Below are positions 13,101 to 23,252 of a stretch of 64,000 nucleotides of DNA, piece after piece. The DNA is from Arabidopsis thaliana (Eukaryota > Streptophyta > Magnoliopsida > Brassicales > Brassicaceae). The notes beneath the pieces were generated by a model. The model was not told the DNA's origin. It saw only the letters and a list, made by a program, of their open reading frames with translations, and searched no databases. Position numbers and translations under genes: made by a program. Location: contig NC_003070.9 in NCBI RefSeq assembly GCF_000001735.4, positions 9,920,001 to 9,984,000 on the forward strand, read 5' to 3'. Position 1 is the stretch's first letter. Each line of letters starts with the position of its first letter.

Positions 13101-13195
13101 AACCCTTTTATATATCGAAGTTACAATATAGTATATTTTTCTTACTAGGAATACTGTTTTTGCTACAGATTATTGGATATATGAAGACACCTTAA
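7189..13195 (+). CDS. RING1-like Polycomb (PRC1) E3 ubiquitin ligase, intron-inserted by Copia
   Basis: Eight coding exons can be joined: 7189-7264, 7858-7939, 8052-8172, about 11980-12020, 12144-12635, 12711-12818, 12906-13079 and 13169-13195, giving about 373 residues. Residues 18-60 form a complete C3HC4 RING: CPIC, VECMHRFCKEC and CPSC. The following DAFIAFLYPG and DKYQKEEL stretches resemble plant RING1A/RING1B. The C-terminal part (VSCKPNVTLKSLCE to GGLRMYNF) resembles the RAWUL ubiquitin-like domain of RING1 proteins. The family mono-ubiquitinates histone H2A in Polycomb repressive complex 1 in the nucleus. The middle is acidic and basic low complexity (DDSDESGTEEE). Intron 3 (8173 to about 11979) contains a retroelement, yet donor, acceptor and phase are intact. 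All introns from intron 3 onward are phase 0, and no exon carries a stop. I believe this is At1g28327. Whether it is expressed at full length cannot be seen. Confidence 0.82.
8218..8413 (+). repeat. 5' LTR of the Copia element (3' part deleted)
   Basis: Bases 8287-8413 match 11722-11848 with only a few differences, including the shared TATATAAGGAGATATCAA core (probable LTR promoter TATA). The match stops abruptly after AAAGAGAG, where the sequence continues into internal protease-coding DNA. The right part of this LTR, the primer binding site and gag are therefore gone. The left 70 bases have no full counterpart before the other LTR. Confidence 0.75.
8366..11716 (+). pseudogene. Copia polyprotein remnant (protease, integrase, RT, RNase H)
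   Basis: Protease: LDNGASNHMTGH near 8536-8571, carrying the aspartyl D-x-G-A core. Frame is lost after 8588. GAG-pre-integrase zinc-binding part: residues WHSRFGH and CESCLLGKQ at 8930-9055. Integrase core: HGDLCGP (9115), DRGGEF (9301) and a Q-NG-VERHN segment (9390), giving the D,D-35-E triad. The frame is cut by TAG at 9205-9207 and by TGA at 9607-9609. Reverse transcriptase: KWVFKLKRN, KARLVAKGY and LDVKTAFLHGEL at 10280-10500, stop TGA at 10609-10611, then YVDDLFVTG near 10720-10745. RNase H: stop TAA at 11146-11148, then shifted frames, with the DNKSA and ADILTKAL parts in the frame 11405-11716. The final stop is TAA at 11714-11716. No functional product is possible. Confidence 0.88.
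11722..11933 (+). repeat. 3' LTR of the Copia element (5' part altered)
   Basis: Bases 11722-11848 repeat 8287-8413. The LTR then continues to about 11933 with sequence deleted from the left copy. At its left edge the words TTTAGGAGTTATCTAA occur twice in a row (near 11700 and 11723). This small internal duplication overlaps the last codons of the polyprotein and blurs the LTR start. Confidence 0.7.
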
Positions 13196-14251
13196 GATAA
13201 TCAAGAGTGGGAGCAACAAATTTGGTGGTGGAGGTGGAGACATCAAACCATTTACCAATAAGAAACCACCCAGACTTTATTTTTCAAATATTTTTATCGA
13301 CTATAAAATGAACACTTTGGTATTTTATCGAGACTGGATTGTTTCATATTTTTTCATTGTAGAACTTAAATTTCTCTCTTTATTTGACTATTTCTTCGAC
13401 AAATGTGTTTGTTCTTTAGGTTTTTCAAGGATTTAACAAACTTTTCGCATCAGTACTGAACAAGTATGCAAGCTTTACATTTTAGGATAGACCTACTTCC
13501 ATTTTTCTGTTTTTCCAAATTTTCCTATAATAGTATTAAGAGTTTTTAAAGAGCTTTTTAATTTTAAGAAATTATTTTCTAAGATTCTTTTTCTGCTAAA
13601 ATCTTTGATTAGTAGTAATACACACTAGATCGTGTTCATCGTGATTACTCTTTCTGAGTTACGTAGTTTTTAAGCTAGGATCCATATATAGAACCAAAGA
13701 CCTCTATCGATCAAACTCAACATGTAGCTCCATCTGTTTTTCTAAGTCTTCGAGATTAAATTATTAGCATTAGCTTAATAAGAAAAAAATTGAACATGGC
13801 TATAACAAAACAATTGTCTCAACTCTCAAGTCTCAACAACGCACGTCACTCAAGCTCCGCAAGAATTCTTCATACGATATTGTACAAGAAAACTAGGAAA
13901 TGTGAACTGATGCAATGGTACCTAGCAAAAGTATGCTTATTTATTTAACATTAAAGCAAAAGCATCAACCATCATCAAAATCCAACAAGATAGTGAAAGA
14001 TCCAACCGCCACTTGCAACTACACTACACAACTCTGAAATACAAAAACTTGCAAAACACAGCCCAAAACAGAAACTAACACACATTGCTTAGGTGGGAAG
14101 ACAGTTTTTTGTACAAAAGAAAAACATTCCCCGTCACTTTATCCACTCTGATAAAGTACACAAAAACAATATAAAAAAAACAAAGTAAGGTGGCGGAAGA
14201 TCAGGTCACCATATTTACATCACCCGCATGTCACACTCCATCGGACCATCC
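13196..14251. other. Intergenic between convergent RING1-like and DRM1 genes
   Basis: This holds the two 3' UTRs. The first 150 bases after 13195 should belong to the RING1-like transcript, and about 13850-14251 to the minus-strand DRM1 transcript. No open frame or repeat of note. Confidence 0.5.
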
Positions 14252-15216
14252 CTAACGGTGCTGACTCCTTGAGTCACCGCTGTACAACCTGCAAACACCC
14301 CACGTGCGGTCAATTAGTGAACCAACAACTCGTGATCTGAACCATCCGATCAACAATCTCAAATCTCAATACTCAGAAGAAAAAAACAACGGCTGTGATT
14401 AGCACTCTAAAACTTTGGCCATGAAGGTTAAAGAGTTAATGATATTATACCATATGCACAAAAAGGAAGGTTGATTTGGTCAAATCAGAATAAAACTATT
14501 CACTTAATCCACGCGCCCACTAAACACAGTGCCACATGTTCCTTCCTTTGAGCTTCATTATCAACGCTGACACATACCAAAATATTCGATAATTGTTAAC
14601 AAAAATCAATAACCGGACTAAACCAACCTATCCGTTCGTAGAATAATCCGGTTCTTTGTTTCATAAGTCATAAATCTTAAAGGTTAAGTCGATCAAATAA
14701 CTTGTTTCTCTCTATACTACAACATCTAAGAGTCTAAGACTATGTTATAATCATGTACTATATGAAATAAAATAACAGAAAAATTGTAGTTACCAGTCGT
14801 AGACGGAGGGAGAATTTGGATGGGTGGGTTTATCAAAGATGTTGGAGCCGATGGCTCTAGTGGCGAGGTTGCTTCCCGGATTAAAGACGCTCCTCCACAC
14901 GTTATCCTTACGTGGCGTCGTCGGAGTGGTTGGAGTCGTTGGAGTTCCAGGGCTCACTGCCGCCGGCATGGTCAACGACCTATGCATCACCACCTTACTG
15001 CTGCTCCCTTCTCCTATATCTTTCCATATTCACAAAACACACTAATTATTAGATTTAAGTCTAGTTTTTGCTTGAGCTAAAGTGTTTTGAGTCAAAATAT
15101 AGATAGTTACCTCGGATATTAATGGGTTGGGTGGTGATCTTACGGAGGCGGCCAAGGCCACGGTCAGGCTGAGGTCCAGCCACAACATCATCCCAAAGCT
15201 TCTCTAGCAGAACCAT
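14252..15216 (-). CDS. DYL1: Dormancy/auxin-associated protein DRM1 (DYL1)
   Basis: Three exons on the minus strand, 15111-15216, 14794-15019 and 14252-14288, make 122 residues starting [14 protein letters not shown] and ending [12 protein letters not shown]. This matches the length and ends of Arabidopsis DRM1. The protein is small, mostly disordered and Pro/Thr-rich: [16 protein letters not shown] is a tandem TPT repeat around residues 62-77. The molecular function is not settled; the family transcript is a marker of bud dormancy and growth arrest and falls with auxin or sugar. The start is chosen because the family starts at MVLLEKLWD and a TATA box lies about 75 bases upstream. If intron 2 is retained, translation ends YDW at TAA 14790-14792, so a shorter isoform differing only at the C terminus is expected. 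From memory this is At1g28330. Confidence 0.95.
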
Positions 15217-15290
15217 CTCTTTTTTTTTTTTTTTGGGTAGATCTTCAATGATTTTGTAGACAGTGAAACACTTTTGGTGGTGGCATATGA

Positions 15291-15298
15291 CTTTTATA
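15291..15298 (-). promoter_or_regulatory. TATA box of DRM1
   Basis: TATAAAAG read on the minus strand, 75 bases before the DRM1 ATG. This predicts a transcription start near 15260 and a 5' UTR of about 45 bases containing a polypurine tract. It also argues against the in-frame upstream extension to 15303. Confidence 0.65.
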
Positions 15299-16164
15299 GA
15301 CACCTTATCAAAATATCTTGATTTTTATTTACATTATTAATTTTTTTCTTGTTTTTTCACTACCGGCCACGCCATTTAAAAAGTTTGGTGACTTTATTTT
15401 ACTGGTTGTTTTATTATTGAATAATATTTCTTAGTTAATTTTGTCACTACTAATCCGGTAATCCCAAATCTACTTAAGTATTTATGTAAGATTCAATGTT
15501 TTTTTTCTTCTTATAATCTGAAGATTCCAAAATTAAAATAATTTTTGAACTTAATTTTAGGATCACAAAAGAAAAGGAGTGGGGAGGGTGTGCAAATAAA
15601 AAAAAGTGCTAGATGGAATGTGACACAAATCTAGATAAGGATGATGAGTCATTGAAGTGGGACCTATAAAATAAAGTATTCTAGCCTCGAGCTTCGTGAA
15701 ATTATCACAAGGTAACAAATTGGTAATTATTGAAATATCGTCAAATTCAGAATACCTAATTTCTTCTTAACCATATGTAGAATTTTATGTGAAGCCTAAG
15801 TATCATGACAAACTCTTAGAATTCATGCATTCACCCATTCATTTCAAATGATCCAAACCAAACCAACTCGTTTTAACAATAGAACAAAAACTTTAAGAAG
15901 TGGAATAGAATATAAGGGATTGATGATTATGGACAGACAAATGGTCACCTTTTGAAAATCTGACCAGTTATTCCAACATGACAGGAGGCACATTTTGGGG
16001 ATCGAAGTTATATTTACATTCTCCAAGAATGGGCAAAACTTGAGGTTACTTGCATCAAGATCAGAGCAACAAGTAAATTTTCAAATTTTATCTTACCACA
16101 GTGAAATTAAATAAAAGTAACACTTGCAATATCTTGTTCAGTTGTTCTAATAATAATATCTTGT

Positions 16165-16560
16165 TTTCACAAATGTCCAAAGGCATGGGAAGATGTCTCC
16201 ATACGGACAGCCTTACTGGGACCAAAAGTGAAAAGAGATCGGAGTGCGAGCGACACGTGGGCCGTCAGATCCAACCATAACATGTCTCTTTTACCTTTTA
16301 CCCACAGATTAAAAAGAGTATTTATTTTTATTTTTATCTCATGATCAAACAGAATCTTATATAGAAGACTACTAAGAAAAGAGAGTAATATATTGTTTGC
16401 AATTGATTTTCACCAATTAACTTTTAGAAAAATGAACTTATAAACCTAAGCCCAACTATTGTCATTATTATTTTTTGTCGGCACCAACTATTGTCATTAC
16501 AATTACAGTGTTGTTGATTGACGAAGCCGAAAATCAATAACTATATCTTCTGAGTCAAAG
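16165..16560 (+). repeat. Diverged duplication, copy A (left of the defensin-like gene)
   Basis: The sequence runs CACAAATGTCCAAAGGCATG, then ACACGTGGGCCGTCAGATC, then CATGTCTCTTTTACC and a TTTACCCACAGAT block. The same order recurs near 17928-18030 with many substitutions and a gap of about 50 bases. Copy A also holds its own short direct repeat, CAACTATTGTCATTA, near 16453 and 16486. Confidence 0.55.
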
Positions 16561-17035
16561 CCGGTTTCTTGGGCCAACTACATCGCTAGCCTAATGGGTT
16601 TCCATATGTCGCACAAAAGGTTTCCACGAAGGCCCTATATTTGTTCTTGCCTTCTTGGTTTTGCTCATTTAACATTTGTGTTGTCTTTCATGCTTGATTT
16701 TATATCTATTTCTTCATACTTGAACATATGTAGTTATGTACAACCCAAATTCTATTAAATTACATAGCTAAATGATATATGTTAAATTATTTTTTGATTT
16801 TGACTTCCATTTTTGGAATAAATATATATCTTTAATTAGAAACCTATTTTAGATTTTTCCTTCAATATTACATATCCGGAATTGTGTAAAACATGATCCT
16901 TTTAAATCGGTACTTTATTACTTAAATTAGACATATTTGAATGTGTGATACATGTAACTTTAACTTTACATATATAAATACATGTTTTCGTTTCTTTGTA
17001 ATCTTCAAAAATCATCCTCGTTTATCTATTTTAAG

Positions 17036-17537
17036 ATGAAAAATGTCTCTCAAGTCTCGGTAGCCGTTCTACTTATCTTCTCCATTCTTGTGTTAGGTTT
17101 GTTTTTACATTTAAACTCGTTTTAATATAATCCATATATTTGTTCTAAATGGAAAATATTACAAATACCATGATTTTTCAAAGGTATCCTATGTAGTTTT
17201 CAAACTACATGTATATAATAATTATTTTTTAGTTCCTATATATATTTTCTCAAGAATAATCAATGGATCAACAAATAAATAAACTATATTTTATCATAAC
17301 AATCTTATAATTTGAATATTGAAACTCATATTTTATGTTTGATATATTACAGGAATAGGAGTCCAAGGAAAAGTACCGTGTCTTTCGCGTATGTTTAATA
17401 AAAATAATACGTGTTCTTTCCTAAGATGTGAAGCTAATTGTGCACGGAAGTATAAAGGGTATGGTGATTGCCGTCCAGGAGACAGGCCACACGACAAAAA
17501 AGACTCGTTGTTTTGTTTCTGCAATTATCCTTGTTAA
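17036..17537 (+). CDS. Defensin-like secreted cysteine-rich peptide
   Basis: Two exons, 17036-17096 and 17353-17537, encode 81 residues (246 coding bases including the stop). Residues 1-26 (MKNVSQVSVAVLLIFSILVL then GIGVQG) form a signal peptide. The mature peptide is basic with eight cysteines spaced as C-x10-C-x4-C-x3-C-x9-C-x14-C-x1-C-x4-C, including the CxxxC and CxC pairs usual in plant DEFL peptides. The single phase-1 intron inside the signal-peptide region is the standard DEFL gene structure. It should be secreted and disulfide-bonded, acting either as an antimicrobial peptide or as a signal in reproduction. The exact role is unknown. From memory a DEFL gene is annotated here (At1g28335). 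Confidence 0.85.
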
Positions 17538-17924
17538 AATTTAAAACACCTAAGGAGTGCACATACATTTTACCTCCATGCCTTTTTAACTTTTTTGTAT
17601 TTACAGTAAAAATCAAACCATATTTATAATAAGTGTTGTATTGTAATATAATAAACCATATGTTCGGAATTTATGGTCTGACGGTTTGTACTAGTGAATT
17701 CTTACCAAATTCTAGTAAAGAATAAATTTTGGTAATTTGCGTTTATATATCGTAATTTTTTTTAATCTTTCATCTAATTAAAGTTTGGATATGAGGTATA
17801 ATGCATAAACAACTAAACGGACCTTATATCAACATCTCGTTTCCACATATTCAAAGAGTTAACGTGAGAAGAAAGAAAAGATGAAGATTCTTCCTTACAC
17901 CAGAAAAAGCTATATCATCATCAT

Positions 17925-18290
17925 TCACAAATGTGCAAAACCATGGGAAAAGCTAGCGATATCAGCAACACATGGGCCGCTAGATCTAGCCGTTACATGA
18001 CTCTTTTACAGTTTTACTTTTACCCATAGATACACATTCCCCTCTTTACAAAAGTCAAAACTAATATAAGATATCGTTGGAGCATCAAGAAAAGATAAAA
18101 GAAGGATGGAGTCTTCCACATCGTGTGATCAAAGATAGTTAGGCTTACACTCTTGAAGCTACCCGTTGACTTAGAAAGCTAATGCTTTAAATGATGAAGG
18201 CCAAACTATCCATGCGCATCACCAAGCCCAAGTATTATTATATTCACAATAGCCCATTTGTTGTTACATTATTTTGTTGATTGAATAATA
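17925..18290 (+). repeat. Diverged duplication, copy B (right of the defensin-like gene)
   Basis: CACAAATGTGCAAAACCATG, ACACATGGGCCGCTAGATC, CATGACTCTTTTAC and TTTACCCATAGAT follow in the order seen in copy A. The later AAGCCCAA...TTGTTGTTACATTATT part near 18222-18275 echoes copy A near 16447-16515. No gene follows copy B, so its duplicated gene, if any, has been lost. Confidence 0.5.
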
Positions 18291-19342
18291 CCTAAATAGT
18301 TTAACTAATCTTCTATTCGAGTTTTAGTTATTTACATGTTTATGTAAAGATTAGGAAGTTTTGAGTTTTGAGTAAATACTATTGAATACAATGACAACAA
18401 CAAGGTTAGACATAGAACAGTAAAACCAATAAGAAAAACATATCACACCTTTGCAGCAGGAAGAAAAGACGATCTCGCAAACTCTTCATAAGTTGCGTTA
18501 TGGCACTTGTGTATCTTTAGTCTACAATTTCGCTCTTTGTTACTATTAGTGGAAATCTTGTTAGATATCTCCTAATAATACTAGCAATTTAAATCAATGA
18601 TAGATGTTGTGGAGGATGGAGACGATAGAGCAATTTGTAGTGTCTGATGATAAACTATAATTTCATATTTATGAAAAAAAAAACAAAAAAAAAACTTTTA
18701 CAAATGGTTTCAATTGTAGACTTTGTAGTAGAGAATTTTATATGTAATAGAGAGATTTATAGCCAACGACTTCTTATTTTGGTTCAACGACTCGAGTGGG
18801 GAAATGCTTTTGATGTGTTTACCAAAGATTGCGCATCAATCAATGGTTACAAAAGTCAACAAAGTCAAAGCTATATAGATTACGACCATTCTCAGCCGTC
18901 CGATAAATAAAGGGTATTCTGTCTTTTTGAATGACAACTAGCATTTCTGGTGACCACGAGACCGGGAATGTTCGTCACGGGACGTTTTCATTGTCGTTCG
19001 TTCCCACCAACATTTATCGTTATTAATTTACAAACAAAACCGTTTTTAGCAACTAGTAATATTTAATTAATCACTAAAGCACTGATTTATTGTTCTAACA
19101 ACTAATTGATTGCAAAAACTACAAAAACTACTCCACCGACTCCACAATTCCGCAAAATCAGTTTTGTAGTTTTTTTTTTTGTATCAAATCCACAATCCGT
19201 AAATCAGTACATTTTTCAGTCATTATACATACATTAAATTATTTTTGTCAATTGAAACAAAAGTTAAATCTAAGTTTTTCAACTATGACTTACGGTAAAA
19301 CCTATCACAATCATATACAAATACAAATATTTGTTTACCTAG

Positions 19343-19595
19343 TTGATGTTCGTTTCTCCATTAAGATCATTTATCTGAATGGATTTGAATATTGATGTTC
19401 GTTTTAACCAACTTAATAGAGCAATGAGATAAATCAGTTAAATGAATTTTAATAAACTCATCCAAAAATGATCGAAATCTGGCTGATTCTGATCAGAACA
19501 GTTAACTGGAAGTGATTCAGTTTAAAATACTAAATGTTATAAATACAAAAAAAAAACTAAATACTATAAATACCAAAAAAATAAAAACGAACATC
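19343..19595. repeat. Foldback, MITE-like repeat
   Basis: GATGTTCGTTT occurs directly at about 19346 and 19396 and, as AAAACGAACATC, inverted at 19584-19595. The neighbouring words TTTATCTGAAT and ATTCAGATAAA are also in inverted arrangement (19370 and 19596-19606). Inside are two near-copies of AAATACTATAAATACMAAAA. There is no coding potential. This fits a short non-autonomous DNA element or its remains. Confidence 0.45.
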
Positions 19596-20174
19596 ATTCA
19601 GATAAATTAATGAGATGGATCATTTGAATAAACTATTTGGATGCATATCCTAAATAAGCAAACTAACAAGACCCTAAAAGGATTAGATATTGTTTTGACC
19701 TTTTTTCCTAATCTTGTTCTACATCAAATTTGTAACCACTTTCGTGACTAGAAGTTTATTTTATACCCTTACTAGAAGTTTAACGAGACCTCTCTCATTT
19801 GAGCTTTCTTATTCGATATACGCATACATGGATTTTGTGGTCGACATTTCCAAAGCCTATAAGATCATCAATCCAATGGTTAAAGATAAATGACATTGAG
19901 CTTGACTACGATAACTTAAGTGCGCATCAAAACATTTGATTATTCCTCATCCAAATTAAAAAAAAAAAGAACGGTGGGAGCATTTAATAAGATATTTATT
20001 TACCTGCACTCACGTCCTCTCTCTTCTTCTTTCACTCTTACACGAAAGGAAAACAAACAAAAACGAACCAAATAAAGTTATTTTAGTGCTCTCTAATGGC
20101 GATATGAGAGATTCGTGAGAGAAGATACAGAAAAAAGCTTCATAATTTGAGATTCTTTCTAGAAAAATCAATCA

Positions 20175-23100
20175 ATGATGCTTCGATTTATCCTAGCTTC
20201 TCTTCTCCTTTCCTCTTTTAGTCTCTACTCTTCTCTAGCTCGACCAGGTTCGTTTTCTAGATTTAGTTTCTTCTGATTCGAAATCTTTTGACTTGCATTT
20301 GACTTTGATTCGCTTGATTTGCTTAGCTCCATATGCCTTGAGGATTAGTTGTGGAGCTAGGAAGAATGTTCGAACACCACCAACTTACGCACTTTGGTTC
20401 AAGGATATAGCATATACAGGAGGCGTACCTGCCAATGCAACAACGCCTACTTACATAACTCCTCCTTTGAAGACTCTTAGATATTTCCCAATCTCTGAAG
20501 GACCTAACAATTGCTACAACATTGTCAGAGTTCCTAAGGGTCATTACTCTGTCAGGATCTTCTTTGGACTTGTTGATCAACCTAGTTTTGATAAAGAACC
20601 TCTCTTTGACATTTCTATTGAAGGCACTCAGATTTCTTCTCTTAAATCTGGTTGGAGTAGTCAAGATGATCAAGTTTTCGCTGAAGCTCTCATTTTTCTT
20701 TTGGGTGGGACTGCTACTATCTGTTTTCATAGTACTGGTCATGGCGATCCTGCGATTTTGAGTATTGAGATTCTTCAGGTTGATGATAAAGCTTACAGCT
20801 TTGGTGAAGGTTGGGGTCAAGGAGTGATTTTAAGAACTGCCACTAGGTTGACTTGTGGTACTGGGAAGTCTAGGTTTGATGAGGATTATAGAGGGGATCA
20901 TTGGGGTGGTGATAGGTTTTGGAATCGTATGAGATCTTTTGGTAAGAGTGCTGATTCTCCTAGATCAACTGAGGAAACTATTAAGAAGGCTTCAGTTTCA
21001 CCAAATTTTTATCCAGAAGGACTTTATCAGTCTGCGTTGGTTAGTACTGACGACCAACCTGATTTAACGTATAGCTTGGATGTGGAACCCAACAGAAATT
21101 ACTCTGTATGGTTGCACTTTGCAGAGATTGATAATACTATCACTGCTGAAGGAAAAAGGGTGTTTGATGTTGTGATAAATGGAGATACTTTCTTTGAAGA
21201 TGTGGATATCATAAAGATGAGTGGTGGTCGTTATGCAGCACTTGTTCTTAATGCAACAGTGACTGTGAGTGGAAGAACCTTAACTGTCGTTCTACAACCC
21301 AAGGCAGGTGGTCATGCTATTATCAATGCCATTGAGGTCTTTGAAATCATAACCGCGGAGTTTAAAACATTACGGGATGAAGGTACACATTCTTTCATGG
21401 ACACTTTTTAATGTTGTATTTTCACCGCTCTTCGTTTTCCTGCATAGATTCATATAAAGTTTGGTTACTTGAAAACGAGACATGTGTGCCTCTTGTCGTC
21501 AGCTGTCTTTCTACTGTTGTAGAATGGTATTTGGTTTATATGTAATGTGTGATTCAAGTAAATCTTATTCGTATTTGTGCTAATCTAAGTAGGAATACAG
21601 TTCTGATGTTGGAGAAAACTTGTCACTCATGGTTTATTCTTCTAATAGCTAAGCTGGTTGATTGCTTTCTGTATCACTAGATTATTATAATTGTACATAA
21701 TGTTGCTTGTTGTTTTCTGTTTCAGTCAGTGCGTTACAGAAAATGAAAAAAGCTTTAGGACTTCCTTCTAGGTTTGGATGGAATGGTGATCCATGTGTTC
21801 CCCCACAACATCCATGGAGCGGGGCTAATTGTCAGTTGGACAAGAACACCAGCAGATGGTTCATTGATGGACTGTATAGCTCGTTTCTCTTCTTTTTGTG
21901 TATACTCATAAATAACAGATTCATTAACCCTTTCTTTTGCTTAGGCATCTCATTAGTTAGAGTCTTAGAGTCAAAGGATCTCTCTTTGAGTTTCTGGTCT
22001 TTTATCAGGTTTTCTAATAAACAAACTTTGTTTTTCGTTGCAGTGATCTTGATAACCAAGGTCTGAAAGGTTTCCTACCAAACGATATATCAAAGCTAAA
22101 ACATCTTCAGAGCATGTAAGTCAATACATTATGCACATCCTGCAAATGTTTATCCAAGTGTCTACGAATATTGTATGTAAACGAACAATTTTGTTATCTT
22201 CTCCAAGAAAATGACTTGTCTAATGAAGAAATTGTGTCCATTTTTCTTGTGTGTCATTAGTTTTTCTTCCCTCATTTGTGTAATCCCCCTTACAGTGAAA
22301 GCTTCTTGATCCATATCTTGTCCATATTTCAGAAACTTGAGTGAAAACAACATTCGTGGAGGAATACCTGCATCGCTTGGAAGCGTTACGAGCTTGGAAG
22401 TATTGTAAGTAATCAGTTTGTTTATTAATTGAGTACTTTATGTGTTAACTTTTCAATTCTGAACCCTGAAACTGAATTTTTATGCATCTTTGCAGGGACC
22501 TCTCCTACAATTCCTTCAATGGATCTATCCCTGAAACCTTAGGAGAGTTAACATCCCTGCGGATTCTGTAAGATTATCAACTTTCTGTTTGTCTCCATGT
22601 CAATTTCAGTGGCCAGTGGAGTTCACATGGTCGGCAACATGAAACCTTTTATTGTATTACAGGAATCTCAACGGAAACTCTTTGTCTGGAAAAGTACCAG
22701 CGGCTGTAGGTGGAAGGCTGTTGCACAGAGCAAGCTTCAAGTAAGATGATTGAATCAGAGACAAAGTTTTTAAAGAAATATTTGGACTTGGCATGTGAAG
22801 AATGATGTTTGGCAAATAGCACTCACTACCCTGTAACTGTTTTCTCTATCTCTGCAGCTTCACAGATAATGCAGGTCTTTGCGGAATCCCGGGGCTACCA
22901 GCTTGCGGGCCTCACCTTTCTTCTGGAGCCAAGATTGGCATTGCATTCGGTGTTAGTCTAGCATTCTTATTGATCGTTGCATGTGCAATGATATGGTGGA
23001 AACGACGACAGAATATTCTTCGGGCACAGCAGATTGCAGGTAAACATTCATTTCCGTCACTAGGAAGTTGTATTTAGTCTTTTAAAACAAACCTTTATGA

Positions 23101-23252
23101 GCCTGCACTGTGAAAATATTGCAGCAAGAGGAGCTCCTTATGCGAAAAAGAGAACACACGTATCTCATGACATCCAAATGTCACGGCACGGGCACAATAA
23201 CCATGGCCAAGCTCGTACCGCTGTGGAAAATGGACCGAGCTTGTTGTCTTGA
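20175..23252 (+). CDS. RLP4: Receptor-like protein RLP4: malectin-like domain, LRRs, one TM, no kinase
   Basis: Start 20175 (MMLRFILASLLLSSFSLYSS), a signal peptide ending at the first intron (exon 1, 20175-20247). Exon 2 (20327 to about 21381) encodes a malectin-like carbohydrate-binding domain of about 350 residues, with APYALRISCGA at its start and two related lobes (YSVRIFFGLVD and YSVWLHFAEID). Next come the linker ALGLPSRFGWNGDPCVP and four leucine-rich repeats (GLKGFLPNDI, NIRGGIPASL, SFNGSIPETL, SLSGKVPAAV). Three LRR exons are exactly 72 bases: 22044-22115, 22333-22404 and 22496-22567. A membrane helix IGIAFGVSLAFLLIVACAMI follows the cysteine pair in LCGIPGLPACG. The tail is short and basic, ending PSLLS at 23252. 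Expected length is about 626 residues. The plasma-membrane protein must signal through partners because no kinase follows. From memory this is At1g28340. Confidence 0.95.

Larger units (their letters stand above)
15217..17035. other. Intergenic: DRM1 promoter and defensin-like gene promoter
   Basis: From 15217 to about 15700 this is the DRM1 5' region. The block near 16165-16560 is one copy of a diverged duplication listed separately. TATATATAAATA-like sequence near 16971-16980 precedes the defensin-like gene. Open frames here are short and without domain. Confidence 0.5.
17538..20174. other. Intergenic before RLP4
   Basis: AT-rich. Contains copy B of the duplication and a foldback repeat at 19343-19595. 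An 87-codon frame at 18647-18910 starts in a lysine/poly-A tract and has no recognisable domain, so I do not call it. The CT-rich stretch near 20010-20040 is probably the RLP4 promoter or transcript leader. Confidence 0.5.

Noticed and set aside
18647..18910. 87-codon frame right of the defensin-like gene
   Set aside because: Starts in a poly-A derived Lys tract and lacks the cysteine pattern of a DEFL copy.
20323..20820. 165-codon minus-strand frame across RLP4 exon 2
   Set aside because: Antisense shadow of the malectin-like domain; no recognisable protein.
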